A stretch of DNA of 64,000 nucleotides from contig NZ_KB907498.1 in assembly GCF_000382065.1 (NCBI RefSeq), positions 130,714 to 194,713 on the forward strand. The letters are read 5' to 3'. A model generated the notes under the pieces. It saw only the letters and a list, made by a program, of their open reading frames with translations, was not told the origin of the DNA and did no database searches. The stretch comes from Stenotrophomonas hibiscicola ATCC 19867. GTDB taxonomy: Bacteria; Pseudomonadota; Gammaproteobacteria; Xanthomonadales; Xanthomonadaceae. The position numbers and the translations under genes were made by a program. Shown piece after piece: positions 25,552-35,980 of this stretch (within the stretch, counting starts at the first letter, position 1; the number at the start of each line of letters is the position of its first letter).

Positions 25552-28200
25552 TCACAGGCGGGGGCTGACCCATTCGACGACTGCAGCCAGCGCAGTGGCA
25601 AGGGCGGGCCCGTCCTCGCCACCACCCTGGGCGAGGTCCGGGCGTCCGCCGCCCTTGCCCCCGATCTGACTGGCGATATGGGACAACAGTTCCCCGGCCT
25701 TGACCTTGCCCATTGCACTGCCGTTCACACCCGCAACCAGGGCAGCCTTGCCGTCCTGGGCACCGGCCAGCACGATCACCGCATCGCCCAGCTGCTGCTT
25801 CAGGCGGTCCATGGCGTCACGCAGGGCCTTGGCATCGAAGCCCTCCAGGCGGGCGGCCAGCACCTTCACGCCGGCAACCTCGACGGCCTGGCCGGACAGG
25901 TCGGCCGTGGCGCCGGCGGCGACCTTGGCCTTCACGGCCTCCAGTTCGCGCTCCAGCTGCTTCTGGCGCTGGCCGAGGGCACGGATCTTCTCGACCACGT
26001 CGGCGGCGCTGCCGCCGAGCAGTTCAGCGGCTTCGGCCAGGCGGGCCTCCTCGGCGTCCACGTAATCCAGGGCGCCCTGGCCGGTGACCGCCTCGATACG
26101 GCGCACGCCGGCCGAGACACCGCCCTCGGAGGTGATCTTGAACAGGCCGATGTCGCCGGTACGGTTGACGTGGGTACCACCGCACAGCTCAGTGGAGTAG
26201 TCACCCATCTTCAGCACGCGCACGTGCTCGCCGTACTTCTCGCCGAACAGGGCCATCGCGCCGAAGTCCAGCGCTTCCTGCATGCCCATGTTGTGGACTT
26301 CGGCCGCGTTGTTTGCGCGTACCTGCTGGTTGACCTTGCGCTCGATCAGCGCCAGTTCTTCCGCGCTGATCGGCTGGAAGTGCGAGAAGTCGAAACGTAG
26401 GCGGTCCGGCGCGACCAGCGAGCCCTTCTGCTGCACGTGGGTGCCCAGCACTTCGCGCAGGGCGGCATGCAGCAGGTGCGTTGCCGAGTGGTTGAGTATG
26501 GTGGCGCCGCGGCGCGCGCCATCGACCTGGCCGGATAGCACATCGCCCACTTTCAGGCCGCCGTCGGACAGGGTGCCGACGTGGCCATGGAACTGGCCAG
26601 CGAACTTCTGGGTGTCTTCCACCACCAGGCGCACGCCGTTGCCGGCAAGCACGCCCGTGTCACCGACCTGGCCGCCGGATTCGGCGTAGAACGGGGTCTG
26701 GTTGGTGATCACGATGACCGAATCACCGGCATCGGCCGACTGCACCGGACGGCCGTCCTTGAGCAGGGCCAGCACGCTCAGGCCGTCGGCCTGCAGGCGG
26801 TCATAGCCCAGGAACAGGGTCGGGCTGAGCGTTGCCACCAGCTCGGCCGGCAGGGTCACGCCGCCGCCGAACTTGCCGGCTGCGCGTGCGGTCTCGCGCT
26901 GCTGCTCCATTGCGGCGTCGAAGCCGGCGATGTCGACGGTCAGGTCGCGCTCGCGGGCGATGTCCTGGGTCAGGTCGAGCGGGAAACCGTAGGTGTCGTA
27001 AAGGCGGAAGGCGTCAACGCCCGGGATCACGCCGTTGCTGGCCTTGCCCGCCACGTCCTCGAAGATCTTCATGCCGGCATCGAGGGTTTCGGCGAAACGC
27101 TCTTCTTCGGCCTGCAGCGCACGGGTGACGGTGTCCACCGCCGCCGGCAGTTCCGGATAGGCCTCGCCCATCTGCTCCACCAGGGTCGGCACCAGCTTGC
27201 TGAAGAACGGCTGCCGCACGCCCAGCATCCAGCCGTGGCGCAGGGCGCGGCGGATGATACGGCGCAGCACGTAGCCACGGCCTTCGTTGGACGGCAGCAC
27301 GCCATCGACGATCAGGAACGAACAGGCGCGGATGTGATCGGCGATCACGCGCAGCGACTTGTTTTCCAGGTCGGCGGTGCCGGTCAGCTCGGCGGCCTTG
27401 CGGATCAGCGCCTGGAACAGGTCGATCTCGTAGTTGGTGTGAACGTGCTGCAGGATCGCCGCCAGTCGCTCCAGGCCCATGCCGGTATCCACGCACGGCG
27501 CCGGCAGCGGCACCAGGGTGCCGTCGGGCTGGCGGTCGAACTGCATGAACACCAGGTTCCAGATTTCGATGAAGCGGTCGCCGTCTTCATCCGGCGAACC
27601 CGGGGGGCCACCGGCGATGTGGTCGCCGTGGTCATAGAAGATCTCGGTGCACGGGCCGCACGGACCGGTGTCGGCCATCTGCCAGAAGTTGTCCGAGGCG
27701 AACGGTGCGCCCTTGTTGTCGCCGATGCGCACGATGCGCTCTTCCGGCACACCGACCATGTCACGCCACAGTTCGTAGGCTTCGTCGTCGGTCTGGTACA
27801 CGGTAACCAGCAGGCGCTCGGCCGGCAGCTTCCAGACCTGGGTCAGCAGCTCCCAGGCCCAGGCGATCGCGTCCTTCTTGAAGTAATCGCCGAACGACCA
27901 GTTACCCAGCATCTCGAAGAAGGTGTGGTGGCGTGCGGTGTAGCCAACCTGGTCGAGATCGTTGTGCTTGCCGCCCGCGCGCAGGCAGCGCTGGACATCG
28001 GCCGCGCGCACGTAGCTGCGCTTTTCCGCGCCGAGGAACACGTCCTTGAACTGCACCATGCCGGAGTTGGTGAACAGCAGGGTCGGATCGTTGCCCGGCA
28101 CCAGCGGCGCCGACGGCACGATGGTGTGGCCTTTGCCCTTGAAGAATTCAAGGAAATCGCTGCGGATCTGGGAAGTCGTGAATTTGGCGGATGCGTTCAT
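25552..28200 (-). CDS. alaS: Alanyl-tRNA synthetase
   Basis: An 882-residue class II synthetase that charges tRNA-Ala. Visible blocks: [20 protein letters not shown] and [20 protein letters not shown] (motif 1/2 region), the editing domain with [16 protein letters not shown] and CGGTHV (zinc/editing residues), and the Gly-rich C-terminal DHH-associated domain ([12 protein letters not shown]). Length is normal. The ATG at 28200 gives [20 protein letters not shown]; a 13-codon extension is not supported. Confidence 0.97.
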   Translation of the reverse strand: MNASAKFTTSQIRSDFLEFFKGKGHTIVPSAPLVPGNDPTLLFTNSGMVQFKDVFLGAEKRSYVRAADVQRCLRAGGKHNDLDQVGYTARHHTFFEMLGNWSFGDYFKKDAIAWAWELLTQVWKLPAERLLVTVYQTDDEAYELWRDMVGVPEERIVRIGDNKGAPFASDNFWQMADTGPCGPCTEIFYDHGDHIAGGPPGSPDEDGDRFIEIWNLVFMQFDRQPDGTLVPLPAPCVDTGMGLERLAAILQHVHTNYEIDLFQALIRKAAELTGTADLENKSLRVIADHIRACSFLIVDGVLPSNEGRGYVLRRIIRRALRHGWMLGVRQPFFSKLVPTLVEQMGEAYPELPAAVDTVTRALQAEEERFAETLDAGMKIFEDVAGKASNGVIPGVDAFRLYDTYGFPLDLTQDIARERDLTVDIAGFDAAMEQQRETARAAGKFGGGVTLPAELVATLSPTLFLGYDRLQADGLSVLALLKDGRPVQSADAGDSVIVITNQTPFYAESGGQVGDTGVLAGNGVRLVVEDTQKFAGQFHGHVGTLSDGGLKVGDVLSGQVDGARRGATILNHSATHLLHAALREVLGTHVQQKGSLVAPDRLRFDFSHFQPISAEELALIERKVNQQVRANNAAEVHNMGMQEALDFGAMALFGEKYGEHVRVLKMGDYSTELCGGTHVNRTGDIGLFKITSEGGVSAGVRRIEAVTGQGALDYVDAEEARLAEAAELLGGSAADVVEKIRALGQRQKQLERELEAVKAKVAAGATADLSGQAVEVAGVKVLAARLEGFDAKALRDAMDRLKQQLGDAVIVLAGAQDGKAALVAGVNGSAMGKVKAGELLSHIASQIGGKGGGRPDLAQGGGEDGPALATALAAVVEWVSPRL

Positions 28201-28309
28201 TGGGGGCTGGCAGTCTGCGGGCCGGCGGACCCGGACCACCGGCCGCGTTGGCCAGGGTCGCGAGGGACCGCCGAAAACCTAAAGGGTATCAGGCCCGGCG
28301 CCGCCAGTC

Positions 28310-28801
28310 TCAGTCATCCGGGTCGTAGCGGGTCGCGCGGCGGATGCTGTCGCCGTCGAAGCCCCGTCGGGCCAGCAGATCGGCGGCCTTGCGCCGCTGC
28401 GCCAGGTCCTGCGGGCCGGCCTCGCCAAAGCGCCTGCGGACCAGATCGCGAGCATTTTCCTGCCAGTCGCCTTCGTAGCTGTCCATTGCTACGGCAATCG
28501 CGGCACTGTCCAGGCCGTGGGTGCCAAGCTCGGCGCGGACATGGATCGGCCCATAGCCGGTGTTGGCGCGCATCCGCACCAGGTTCTCAGCGAAGCGGGT
28601 GTCGTCCTGCCAGCCGGCCTCGGTCAGCTTGGCGACAGCGGCCTGCGCGGCTTCGTCTTCAATGCCACGGGCGGTCAGCTTGCGGGTGAGTTCCTTGCGC
28701 GAGTGTTCGCGGCGGACCAGAAGGCCCAGCGCCCGCTGCACGGGAGTCTGCTCACGCGGTCGGCGCTTGCGGCCGGTCGGAATGTCTTCGGCGTCGGACA
28801 T
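28310..28801 (-). CDS. recX: Regulatory protein RecX
   Basis: A 163-residue RecX-family protein with three RecX repeats ([39 protein letters not shown] and the C-terminal [18 protein letters not shown]). RecX binds RecA filaments and inhibits recombinase activity. It follows recA by 110 bp on the same strand. The ATG at 28801 has GGAG 5 bases upstream; a longer in-frame form from 28903 lacks family similarity. Confidence 0.93.
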   Translation of the reverse strand: MSDAEDIPTGRKRRPREQTPVQRALGLLVRREHSRKELTRKLTARGIEDEAAQAAVAKLTEAGWQDDTRFAENLVRMRANTGYGPIHVRAELGTHGLDSAAIAVAMDSYEGDWQENARDLVRRRFGEAGPQDLAQRRKAADLLARRGFDGDSIRRATRYDPDD

Positions 28802-28911
28802 GGGTACTCCAAGGGTGGCGCCATCCGTGGCACCCAGCCCATCCATGGGCGATTCGAACCTGCGGGACAGGGCGACGTCACTGACGGCGCCGCCCTGCCC
28901 CACAGCAAGCC

Positions 28912-29949
28912 TTACTCGTCGTCGCCTTCGTCGTCACCATCCTCGCGGGCCGCTTCGGCCGGCTGGAACTTCTCGCGCAGTTCTGCCTCGAGCTTTGCAG
29001 CGACGGTCGGGTTGTCGCGCAGGTAGCCGCGGGCGTTGTCCTTGCCCTGGCCGATGCGTTCTTCACCGTAGCTGTACCAGGCGCCGGCCTTTTCGACCAG
29101 CTTGGCATCCACGCCCATGTCGATCAGTTCGCCCTCGCGGCTGATGCCTTCGCCGTACAGGATCTCAGTGATGACCTGCTTGAACGGAGGCGCCAGCTTG
29201 TTCTTGACCACCTTGATCTTGGTCTGGTTGCCGATGATCTCGTCACCCTTCTTGATCGCGCCGATACGGCGGATGTCCAGGCGGACCGAGGCATAGAACT
29301 TCAGCGCGTTGCCGCCCGTGGTGGTTTCCGGGCTCTGGCCCGGCATCATCACGCCGATCTTCATGCGCAGCTGGTTGATGAAGATCACCAGGGTGTTGGA
29401 GCGCTTGATGTTGCCGGTCAACTTGCGCAGCGCCTGGCTCATCAGGCGGGCCTGCAGACCCGGCAGCTGGTCACCCATCTCGCCTTCGATTTCGGCCTTC
29501 GGGGTCAGTGCGGCGACCGAGTCGACCACCAGGATGTCGACCGAGCCCGAACGGACCAGCATGTCGGCGATTTCCAGCGCCTGCTCACCGGTATCCGGCT
29601 GCGACAGCAGCAGGTCGTCCACGTTCACGCCCAGCTTGGCGGCATAGATCGGGTCAAGCGCGTGCTCGGCGTCGATGAAAGCTGCGGTACCGCCCATCTT
29701 CTGGCACTCGGCGATGGCCTGCAGGGTCAGGGTGGTCTTGCCCGAGGATTCCGGCCCGTAGATCTCAACGACACGGCCCTTCGGCAGACCGCCAATGCCC
29801 AGTGCGATGTCGAGCATCAGCGAACCGGTCGGGATGGCTTCGACGGGCTCGACCACGCGGTCACCCATGCGCATCACCGAGCCCTTGCCGAACTGCTTCT
29901 CGATCTGGCCCAGAGCAGCAGCCAAGGCGCGCTTCTTGTTCTCGTCCAT
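28912..29949 (-). CDS. recA: Recombinase RecA
   Basis: A 345-residue strand-exchange protein and LexA co-protease. Walker A GPESSGKT at 65-72, the Walker B/L1 region ([18 protein letters not shown]) and L2 ([15 protein letters not shown]) are present; the C terminus is acidic ([10 protein letters not shown]). The ATG at 29949 gives [18 protein letters not shown] and has AAGGA 8 bases upstream, so I prefer it to an ATG at 30012 that would add 21 residues without family similarity. No Xanthomonad-type LexA box like that of lexA is visible upstream. Confidence 0.97.
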   Translation of the reverse strand: MDENKKRALAAALGQIEKQFGKGSVMRMGDRVVEPVEAIPTGSLMLDIALGIGGLPKGRVVEIYGPESSGKTTLTLQAIAECQKMGGTAAFIDAEHALDPIYAAKLGVNVDDLLLSQPDTGEQALEIADMLVRSGSVDILVVDSVAALTPKAEIEGEMGDQLPGLQARLMSQALRKLTGNIKRSNTLVIFINQLRMKIGVMMPGQSPETTTGGNALKFYASVRLDIRRIGAIKKGDEIIGNQTKIKVVKNKLAPPFKQVITEILYGEGISREGELIDMGVDAKLVEKAGAWYSYGEERIGQGKDNARGYLRDNPTVAAKLEAELREKFQPAEAAREDGDDEGDDE

Positions 29950-30153
29950 CGTATTGGTCCTTGCAGAGGTCATGTCGTTGGGGGTGCTGTCTTTGGGGGT
30001 CTTCTTTGCCATGGGTTCACTTTAAGTCGGACGTATCGCACAGGCTGAGATTCTGCCCGGCGCTCTGAAAAGAATTATCGGACATCCGTACCAACCTCAG
30101 TGGAACCAGAGAATCGCCACAAAAGACCGCGGGGTAATGCGCTATGGAACGGG

Positions 30154-30789
30154 TCAACGGTTGGGCCGCAGCAGGCCGCAATAGAGGCCCTCGATCGCGA
30201 AATCCTGGTCCGGCAGCACCTCGATCGGCTTGTAATCGGGATTGCGCGGCAGCAGGCGGATGCGGTCCTTGGCGATCTTCAGCAGCTTGACCGTGATCTC
30301 GTCATCGATGCGCGCCACCACGATCTGCCCGGAATGGGCGTCGCGGGTGCGGTGCACACCGATCAGGTCACCGTCGAAGATGCCCTCGTCGATCATCGAA
30401 TCGCCCTGCACCTTCAGCAGGTAGTCCGGCGCTGGCGAGAAGAACACCCGGTCCAGCACCACGAAATCGTCCGAGCCGATGTCGGCGCCGATTGGGAGGC
30501 CGGCCGCAACCCGGCCCAGCACCGGCAGGCGCAGCACACTGTCGGGCAGGCCCGGCTCGGCCAGCTTCTCGACCGGCGGCGCCTGCACCAGGCGGATGCC
30601 GCGCGCCTGGCCCGGGATGCGACGGATCGCACCGGCCTGCTCCAGGGCTTCCAGGTGGTACTGGGCCGCGCGCACGCCCTTGAAGCCGAACGCACGTGCG
30701 ATTTCAGTCTGCGAGGGCGGTGCGCCTTCGCTCTCGATACGCTCGGCGATCAACTGCAGGATCGCCTGCTGGGTGTCGGTCAGGTCCAT
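30154..30789 (-). CDS. lexA: SOS repressor LexA
   Basis: A 211-residue repressor with an N-terminal winged helix (residues 1-65, PSQTEIARAFGFKGVRAAQY) and a C-terminal self-cleaving peptidase: cleavage site Ala96-Gly97 in RVAAGLP, catalytic Ser131 in GDSMID and Lys168 in TVKLL. It represses SOS genes until RecA filaments stimulate cleavage. A perfect LexA palindrome ends 2 bases before the ATG, so the gene is autoregulated; no Shine-Dalgarno fits between. It lies upstream of recA and downstream of ubiB-like. Confidence 0.96.
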   Translation of the reverse strand: MDLTDTQQAILQLIAERIESEGAPPSQTEIARAFGFKGVRAAQYHLEALEQAGAIRRIPGQARGIRLVQAPPVEKLAEPGLPDSVLRLPVLGRVAAGLPIGADIGSDDFVVLDRVFFSPAPDYLLKVQGDSMIDEGIFDGDLIGVHRTRDAHSGQIVVARIDDEITVKLLKIAKDRIRLLPRNPDYKPIEVLPDQDFAIEGLYCGLLRPNR

Positions 30790-30791
30790 GG

Positions 30792-30810
30792 TTAGTAGTA
30801 TTACTACTAA
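30792..30810 (-). promoter_or_regulatory. LexA box overlapping the lexA core promoter
   Basis: TTAGTAGTATTACTACTAA is a perfect palindrome around one central base and matches the LexA site known from Xanthomonas. On the minus strand it contains a -10-like AATACT (30797-30802), 17 bp from TTGCAG (30820-30825), so LexA would block its own promoter directly. Confidence 0.92.
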
Positions 30811-30858
30811 CGCACACAACTGCAAGTGCCGGGTACGACAAACAGGTGATGGGGATCT

Positions 30859-30944
30859 GTAGTGCCGAGCCATGCTCGGCAGTTGGGCCAATGGCCGGGC
30901 GGCAAAGGCAAAAGCAAGAGCAGCCGACCAGCGGTCGGCCCTAC
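30859..30944. repeat. Two GTAG-ended SMAG palindromes in opposite orientation
   Basis: The left unit is GTAGTGCCGAGCCATGCTCG plus GCA (30859 on); the right is GCCGACCAGCGGTCGGC with CTAC at 30941-30944. The stems are of different subfamilies. They lie in the gap between lexA and the ubiB-like gene. Confidence 0.75.
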
Positions 30945-30986
30945 AGGAATCGCGCAGCGATTCCACGGTTCCGATGGGGAACCGCT

Positions 30987-31015
30987 GCGGCAAGCACACT
31001 ATGTGTGCTTGCCGC
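30987..31015 (-). terminator. Hairpin spanning the ubiB-like stop codon
   Basis: GCGGCAAGCACAC (30987-30999) and its exact complement (31003-31015) form a 13-bp stem whose loop contains the stop codon of the ubiB-like gene. The position suggests a transcription or translation end signal; no T run follows. Confidence 0.5.
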
Positions 31016-32684
31016 TCCTCCATATGGAGAACAGGATCCACACACCACAGAAGCCGGCGCCGATGAAGCCGCACACGCCCAGCGCCAGCAGCCAGCGGCT
31101 GGAAACCCCGCCGACGCTGTGCATCACGATCGACGAGCCGATGATCAGGGCAGCCGTGATCACGCCTACCACCAGCCGGTTTGCCGCACGGTTCACCTGT
31201 TCGCCGAAGCCCTGCAGCGCGGTGGTTTCGACCTTCAGCTGCAGTCGTCCGCGGCGCGCCGCCTGCACCAGCTTGCGCAGGTCGCGCGGCAGCTCACCGG
31301 CGAAGTCGACCAGCCCCAGCAGGCTGCGGCGGCCACGCTTGAGCAGCGCCCTGGGCGCATAGCGCTGCAGCACTACCCGCTCCAGGAACGGGCGCGCGGC
31401 ACTGGCCATGTCGAAATCCGGGTCGAGCTGGCGGCCCATGCCTTCCAGGGTCAGGAAGGCCTTGATCATCAGCGCCAGATCGGCCGGCAACGTCAGACTG
31501 TAGCTGCGCAGCAGCTGGGTGATATCGCCCAGCATCAGGCCGATACGCAGGTCCTTCAGCGGCACGCCGCGGTACTGGTCGACGAACTGGCTGATGTCGT
31601 GCTGCAACCGGTTCTCGTCCACTTCCACGCCACCGGCCCAGTCCAGCAACACGTCGGCCACGCCCTGCGGGTCCTGCTCGACCAGCCCGTGCAGCAGCTG
31701 CGCGACCTGGAAGCGGCGCACCTCGGACAGCGCGCCGACCATGCCGAAATCGATCACGCCGATGCGGCCGTCGCGCAGGTAGATGATGTTGCCTGGGTGT
31801 GGATCCGCGTGGAAGCTGCCGTCCTCCAACACCATCTTCAACACGATGCCGGCGCCGCGCCGGGCCAGTTCGCGGCGGTCCAGCCCGGCCGCATCGACAC
31901 CGGCAAGGTTACGGCCGGGAATGCCGTCGACGAAGTCCTGCACGTTCAGGCTTTCGCAGGTCCACTGCCAGTGCACGCTGGGAATCAGGATGTCGTCGCG
32001 GCCGCTGAAGTTGCGCGCGATGCGTTCGGCGTTACGGCATTCGGCGGCGAAATCCAGTTCGCGTCGCAGCGACACGGTGAACTGCTGCACGACCTCGGCC
32101 GGACGATAGCGGCGCAGGTCCGGCAGCCGCGCCTCGACAATCTCGGCCAGGCGGGCCAGCAGCCGCAGATCGGCCTCGACCACATCGCGGATGCCGGGCC
32201 GCCGGATTTTCAGCACCACCTCACGGCCATCGTGGAGCCGGGCGCGATGGGCCTGCGCCAGCGAGGCGGCGGCCATCGGGGTTTCATCGAGGAAGGCGAA
32301 CACCTCCGTCGGCGAGGCGCCAAGGTCGGCTTCGAGCTGCTCGCGGATATCCGCGTACGGCAGCGCCGGCACCGCGTTCTGCAGTTCGGACAGTTCAGCG
32401 ATCCATTCCGGCGGCAGCAGGTCAACGCGCGTCGCCAGCACCTGCCCGAGCTTGACGAAAGTGGGACCCAGATCCTGCATAGCGCTGCGCACACGCACCG
32501 GCGCGGTCATCCGCAGCAGTTCCTGGCGGTCCTCGTTCCAGTGCAGCAGGCGCCCTGCCCGCTCCAGCGTGGTGGCCAAGCCGATGCGCCGCACCACGTC
32601 GCCGAAGCCATAGCGGATCAGGACGACGGCGATTTCCTGCAGTCGGCCCAGGTCACGGACAGTACCCAGCGTCTCCCACATCAT
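30999..32684 (-). CDS. ABC1/UbiB-family atypical kinase-like protein
   Basis: A 561-residue UbiB/ADCK family member: the family motif FVKLGQVLATRVDLLPPEW (KxGQ), an Ala-rich loop in MAAASLAQAHRA, catalytic-type DGSFHADPHPGNIIYL and VIDFGMVGAL, and two C-terminal membrane helices (about 500-550). UbiB proteins support ubiquinone biosynthesis; some paralogues act in lipid or quinone homeostasis, so I leave the symbol open. Tandem ATGs at 32684 and 32681 follow GGAGC. Follows the cinA-like gene by 31 bp. Confidence 0.88.
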   Translation of the reverse strand: MMWETLGTVRDLGRLQEIAVVLIRYGFGDVVRRIGLATTLERAGRLLHWNEDRQELLRMTAPVRVRSAMQDLGPTFVKLGQVLATRVDLLPPEWIAELSELQNAVPALPYADIREQLEADLGASPTEVFAFLDETPMAAASLAQAHRARLHDGREVVLKIRRPGIRDVVEADLRLLARLAEIVEARLPDLRRYRPAEVVQQFTVSLRRELDFAAECRNAERIARNFSGRDDILIPSVHWQWTCESLNVQDFVDGIPGRNLAGVDAAGLDRRELARRGAGIVLKMVLEDGSFHADPHPGNIIYLRDGRIGVIDFGMVGALSEVRRFQVAQLLHGLVEQDPQGVADVLLDWAGGVEVDENRLQHDISQFVDQYRGVPLKDLRIGLMLGDITQLLRSYSLTLPADLALMIKAFLTLEGMGRQLDPDFDMASAARPFLERVVLQRYAPRALLKRGRRSLLGLVDFAGELPRDLRKLVQAARRGRLQLKVETTALQGFGEQVNRAANRLVVGVITAALIIGSSIVMHSVGGVSSRWLLALGVCGFIGAGFCGVWILFSIWRSGKHT

Positions 32685-32715
32685 GCGTGCTCCGGACGAT
32701 TACCGGAGCAGCATG

Positions 32716-33210
32716 TCACAGCTGGGCGTCGATACCGCGCAATGCCGCCGCCACGGTTTGCCGGCGGATGGCTTCGCGGTCGCCATCGAACTGGAACAGC
32801 TCGGCGCGGGCATAGCCGCCACGGCGCTTCCAGCCAATCCAGACACTGCCGACCGGCTTGTCCGGGCTCCCGCCACCGGGGCCGGCAATGCCGGTCACCG
32901 CCACGGCGATGCCGGCACCGGAATTGACCAGCGCGCCGGAGACCATTTCCAGCACGGTTTCGCGGCTGACCGCACCGAACTGCTCCAGGGTCTGCGCGCG
33001 CACGCCGAGCAGGCGCTGCTTGGCTTCGTAGCTGTAGACCACCATGCCGCAGTCGAAGAACGCCGACGAGCCGGCAATGTCGGTCATGCACTTGGCGATC
33101 CAGCCACCACTGCAGCTTTCGGCGGTCACCAGCTGCAGCGAGGCCTGCTGCAGGCGCTGCCCGAGCGCGGCGGACTGGGCATTGAGATCGGCGTCGGTGG
33201 GGATGGACAT
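32716..33210 (-). CDS. CinA C-terminal domain protein (nicotinamide-nucleotide amidase, PncC-like)
   Basis: A 164-residue single-domain protein with the CinA C-terminal signature: LVTAESCSGGWIAKCMTDIA, SSAFFDCGMVVYSYEAKQ and VAVTGIAGPGGGSPDKPVGS. Family members deamidate NMN to NaMN in pyridine nucleotide recycling. It sits in the conserved cinA-recA neighbourhood. The start is not sharply defined: ATGs at 33216 and 33210 are both close and neither has a strong ribosome site; the second matches the family N terminus better. Confidence 0.88.
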   Translation of the reverse strand: MSIPTDADLNAQSAALGQRLQQASLQLVTAESCSGGWIAKCMTDIAGSSAFFDCGMVVYSYEAKQRLLGVRAQTLEQFGAVSRETVLEMVSGALVNSGAGIAVAVTGIAGPGGGSPDKPVGSVWIGWKRRGGYARAELFQFDGDREAIRRQTVAAALRGIDAQL

Positions 33211-33289
33211 CGGCATGACGGTGGGGTGAAGAACCACGTTGTACCGCAGATGACAGGCGGATGTCGCGCCCCTCCGGCACGGTTGCGTT

Positions 33290-33311
33290 GCCGGCCAGCG
33301 GCCGGCACTAC
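33290..33311. repeat. SMAG palindrome
   Basis: GCCGGCCAGCGGCCGGCACT with a terminal CTAC (GTAG on the minus strand) between hflX and the cinA-like gene. Confidence 0.75.
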
Positions 33312-33329
33312 CGGGCACCGGTCGCTACC

Positions 33330-34640
33330 TCACCACTCCGGCAGTTTTTCCGGCAGCAGCGCGCGGATCGGGGCGCCATCGGCACTGGCGGCCAGCTTTT
33401 CGGCTTCGGCGATCGGCAGGTCGACCTGCAGCAGCCAACCATCCTCATCGGCCTGCTCGCTGCGGATCACCTCCAGCTGGTGCAGGCGCGCGCGCAGGCG
33501 GCCTGCATCCGGGGGAAGACGCAGTTCGCCGGTGACATGCTGCAGGCCCAGGCGCTTGCCCAGCACCGCCTGCAACAGCTCCAAGCCCTGACCGTCACGC
33601 GCGGAAATCCACACCCGCTCGCGACGCGATTCGTCCGGGATACCGTCCTGGCCGTCGTGGCGCACGTCGGCGCCGTCAATGCGGTCGATCTTGTTGAACA
33701 CCAGCAGCTGCGGCAGATCGCCGGCACCGACTGCGGTCAGCACTTCGTCTACCTGGGCGATGCGCTCCTCGCGGTGCGGGTCGGCAGCATCGACCACGTG
33801 CAGCAGGAAATCGGCCTCGCGCGCCTCGGACAGGGTCGAGCGGAACGCAGCGACCAGGTCATGCGGCAGGTCGCGGACGAAGCCAACGGTGTCGGCCAGC
33901 ACCACGTTGCCGCCCGGCACCGCGATGCGGCGCACGGTCGGATCCAGCGTGGCGAACAGCTGGTCGGCGGCATAGGCCTCGGCGCCGGTCATGGCGTTGA
34001 ACAGGGTCGACTTGCCGGCGTTGGTGTAGCCCACCAGTGCCACACGGGGCAGCTCGCTGCGCACACGCGCACGACGCATCTGGGTGCGCTGCACTTCCAC
34101 CTTTTCCAGGCGCTTCTGCAACTGCTCGACCCGCTTCTGCAGCAGGCGGCGGTCGGTTTCCAGCTGGGTTTCACCCGGGCCGCGCAGGCCAATTGAACCA
34201 CCGCGCTGGCGCTCCAGGTGGGTCCAGCCGCGCACCAGCCGCGTGGCCAGATGCCGCAGCTGCGCCAGCTCGACCTGCAGCTTGCCCTCGTGGCTGTGCG
34301 CACGCTGGGCGAAGATATCCAGGATCAGGCCGGTACGGTCGATCACCCGGCGCTCCAGGAACCGTTCCAGGTTGCGCTCCTGGCCCGGGCTCAACGCATG
34401 GTTGACCAGGATCAGGTCGGCACCGCTGGCGTCGGCCGCAGCCTTGATCTCGTCCAGCTTGCCGCTGCCGATCAGCGTCGACGGATTCGGTCGGTCCAGG
34501 CGCGCAGTGATCGTCGCGGCGATGCTGGCCCCAGCCGAGCGGGCCAGATCACCGAATTCTTCCAGCACATCGTCTTCCAGCTTGCCGAAATGGGGCTGGA
34601 TCAACAGGGCGTGTTCGCCCTTTTTCGAGCGGTCAAACAT
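33330..34640 (-). CDS. hflX: GTPase HflX
   Basis: A 436-residue ribosome-associated GTPase that splits stalled ribosomes. It has the N-terminal HflX domain (LIGSGKLDEIKAAADASGAD), the Gly-rich linker GGSIGLRGPGETQLETDRR, then the G domain: G1 GYTNAGKST, G3 DTVGFVRDLP and G4 NKID. A C-terminal domain of about 90 residues follows. The ATG at 34640 is 14 bp after the hfq stop, the conserved hfq-hflX arrangement. Confidence 0.96.
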   Translation of the reverse strand: MFDRSKKGEHALLIQPHFGKLEDDVLEEFGDLARSAGASIAATITARLDRPNPSTLIGSGKLDEIKAAADASGADLILVNHALSPGQERNLERFLERRVIDRTGLILDIFAQRAHSHEGKLQVELAQLRHLATRLVRGWTHLERQRGGSIGLRGPGETQLETDRRLLQKRVEQLQKRLEKVEVQRTQMRRARVRSELPRVALVGYTNAGKSTLFNAMTGAEAYAADQLFATLDPTVRRIAVPGGNVVLADTVGFVRDLPHDLVAAFRSTLSEAREADFLLHVVDAADPHREERIAQVDEVLTAVGAGDLPQLLVFNKIDRIDGADVRHDGQDGIPDESRRERVWISARDGQGLELLQAVLGKRLGLQHVTGELRLPPDAGRLRARLHQLEVIRSEQADEDGWLLQVDLPIAEAEKLAASADGAPIRALLPEKLPEW

Positions 34641-34654
34641 TCACCGCTCCGGTC

Positions 34655-34930
34655 TTACTCGTCTGCTTCATCACCTGCCTGACCACCTTCACCGGACTGC
34701 ACGTAACCACCGCCCGGACCGACCTTCACGTTACGTGCCGGAACGACCGTGGAAATGGCGTGCTTGTAGACCATCTGACTGACCGTGTTGCGCAGCAGGA
34801 CCACGAACTGGTCGAACGACTCGATCGTGCCCTGCAGCTTGATGCCGTTGACCAGGTACACCGAAACCGGCACGCGCTCGCGCCGAAGTGCGTTCAAGAA
34901 AGGATCCTGCAGCGATTGCCCCTTGGACAT
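34655..34930 (-). CDS. hfq: RNA chaperone Hfq
   Basis: A 91-residue Sm-like protein, [20 protein letters not shown] and on, with Sm1 ([19 protein letters not shown]) and Sm2 ([12 protein letters not shown], containing the YKHAIST signature). It forms hexamers that match small RNAs with mRNAs. The C-terminal tail (about 70-91) is Gly/acid-rich and short. In the miaA-hfq-hflX order; 96 bp separate it from miaA, enough for an own promoter. Confidence 0.98.
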   Translation of the reverse strand: MSKGQSLQDPFLNALRRERVPVSVYLVNGIKLQGTIESFDQFVVLLRNTVSQMVYKHAISTVVPARNVKVGPGGGYVQSGEGGQAGDEADE

Positions 34931-35026
34931 TGCACACTCCTGATTATTGTTCTTATTGGGTTGCCGACGGTTGCCACGGCCCCCGAGCCGCCCGCCGACC
35001 GATGATGTTACACGGCTGGCGGGGGT

Positions 35027-35980
35027 TCAGCGTGCGACGAAGGTCGACACCGCGCCGGCCAGGCGCTCCCCATCGACATGGGGGTCGAACCAGCGCGCAT
35101 CAAGCTCGCCGCGCAGCCAGGTCAGCTGGCGCTTGGCCAGCTGCCGGGTGGCGAAGATGGCCTTGTCCCGGAAACGGGCAGCATCGCCCTCCCCGTCCAG
35201 GTATTCCCAGGCCTGGCGATAGCCAACCGCGCGCACCGCGGGCAGGTCCAGCGGCGCCGCCACGGCGGTCATTTCCGGCATTGCACGCAATGCCCGCACC
35301 TCGTCCAGGAAGCCCTGCGCCAGCATGGCGTCGAAGCGCGCCTCGATGCGCTGGTGCAGTACCGCGCGGTCACGCGGGGCGAGGATCAGCTTGAGGGTGC
35401 GCACCGGCAACGGCGCGACGCCCGGCCGGCGCTGCCATTCACTGATCGGCGTGCCGGTGAGGCGATAGACCTCCAGCGCCCGCTGGATGCGTTGCGGGTC
35501 GGTGGCATGGATACGTGCGGCGGCGGCCGGGTCGGCCTTGGCCAGCTCGGCGTGCAGTGCCGCCCAGCCCCGCTCGGCCGCCTCGGTGCTGAGTGCTTCG
35601 CGCATCACCGGGTCGGCCTCCGGCATCGGCGACAGGCCCTGCAGCAGGGCCCGGAAGTACAGCCCCGTGCCACCTGCCAGGATCGGCGTTTTGCCGCGTG
35701 CCACGATGTCGGCCACGACGCGGCCGGCATCGGCGGCGAACTCGGCCGCCGAATAGGTCTGCCACGGATCGCGCAGGTCCAGCAGATGGTGCGGCGCCTG
35801 CGCCCGCTCGGCCGCATCCGGCTTGGCCGAGCCGATATCCAGATGCCGATAGACCAGCGCCGAATCGACGCTGACGATCTCGCCATCCAGCTGCTTCGCA
35901 AGGGCGATCGCGGTGGCGGTCTTGCCACTGGCGGTCGGCCCCATCACGGCGATCGCCAGTGGCCGCCGGTCGATGTCCAT
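35027..35980 (-). CDS. miaA: tRNA dimethylallyltransferase MiaA
   Basis: A 317-residue enzyme that adds a dimethylallyl group to A37 of tRNAs reading UNN codons. P-loop GPTASGKT near residue 14, the [16 protein letters not shown] segment, and the catalytic/tRNA-binding [20 protein letters not shown] are present. Its ATG overlaps the folP stop by one base (TGATG), so translation is probably coupled. Confidence 0.96.
   Translation of the reverse strand: MDIDRRPLAIAVMGPTASGKTATAIALAKQLDGEIVSVDSALVYRHLDIGSAKPDAAERAQAPHHLLDLRDPWQTYSAAEFAADAGRVVADIVARGKTPILAGGTGLYFRALLQGLSPMPEADPVMREALSTEAAERGWAALHAELAKADPAAAARIHATDPQRIQRALEVYRLTGTPISEWQRRPGVAPLPVRTLKLILAPRDRAVLHQRIEARFDAMLAQGFLDEVRALRAMPEMTAVAAPLDLPAVRAVGYRQAWEYLDGEGDAARFRDKAIFATRQLAKRQLTWLRGELDARWFDPHVDGERLAGAVSTFVAR

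Noticed and set aside
29950..30012. 21-residue N-terminal extension of RecA
   Set aside because: It has no family similarity, and the internal ATG at 29949 has a better ribosome site.
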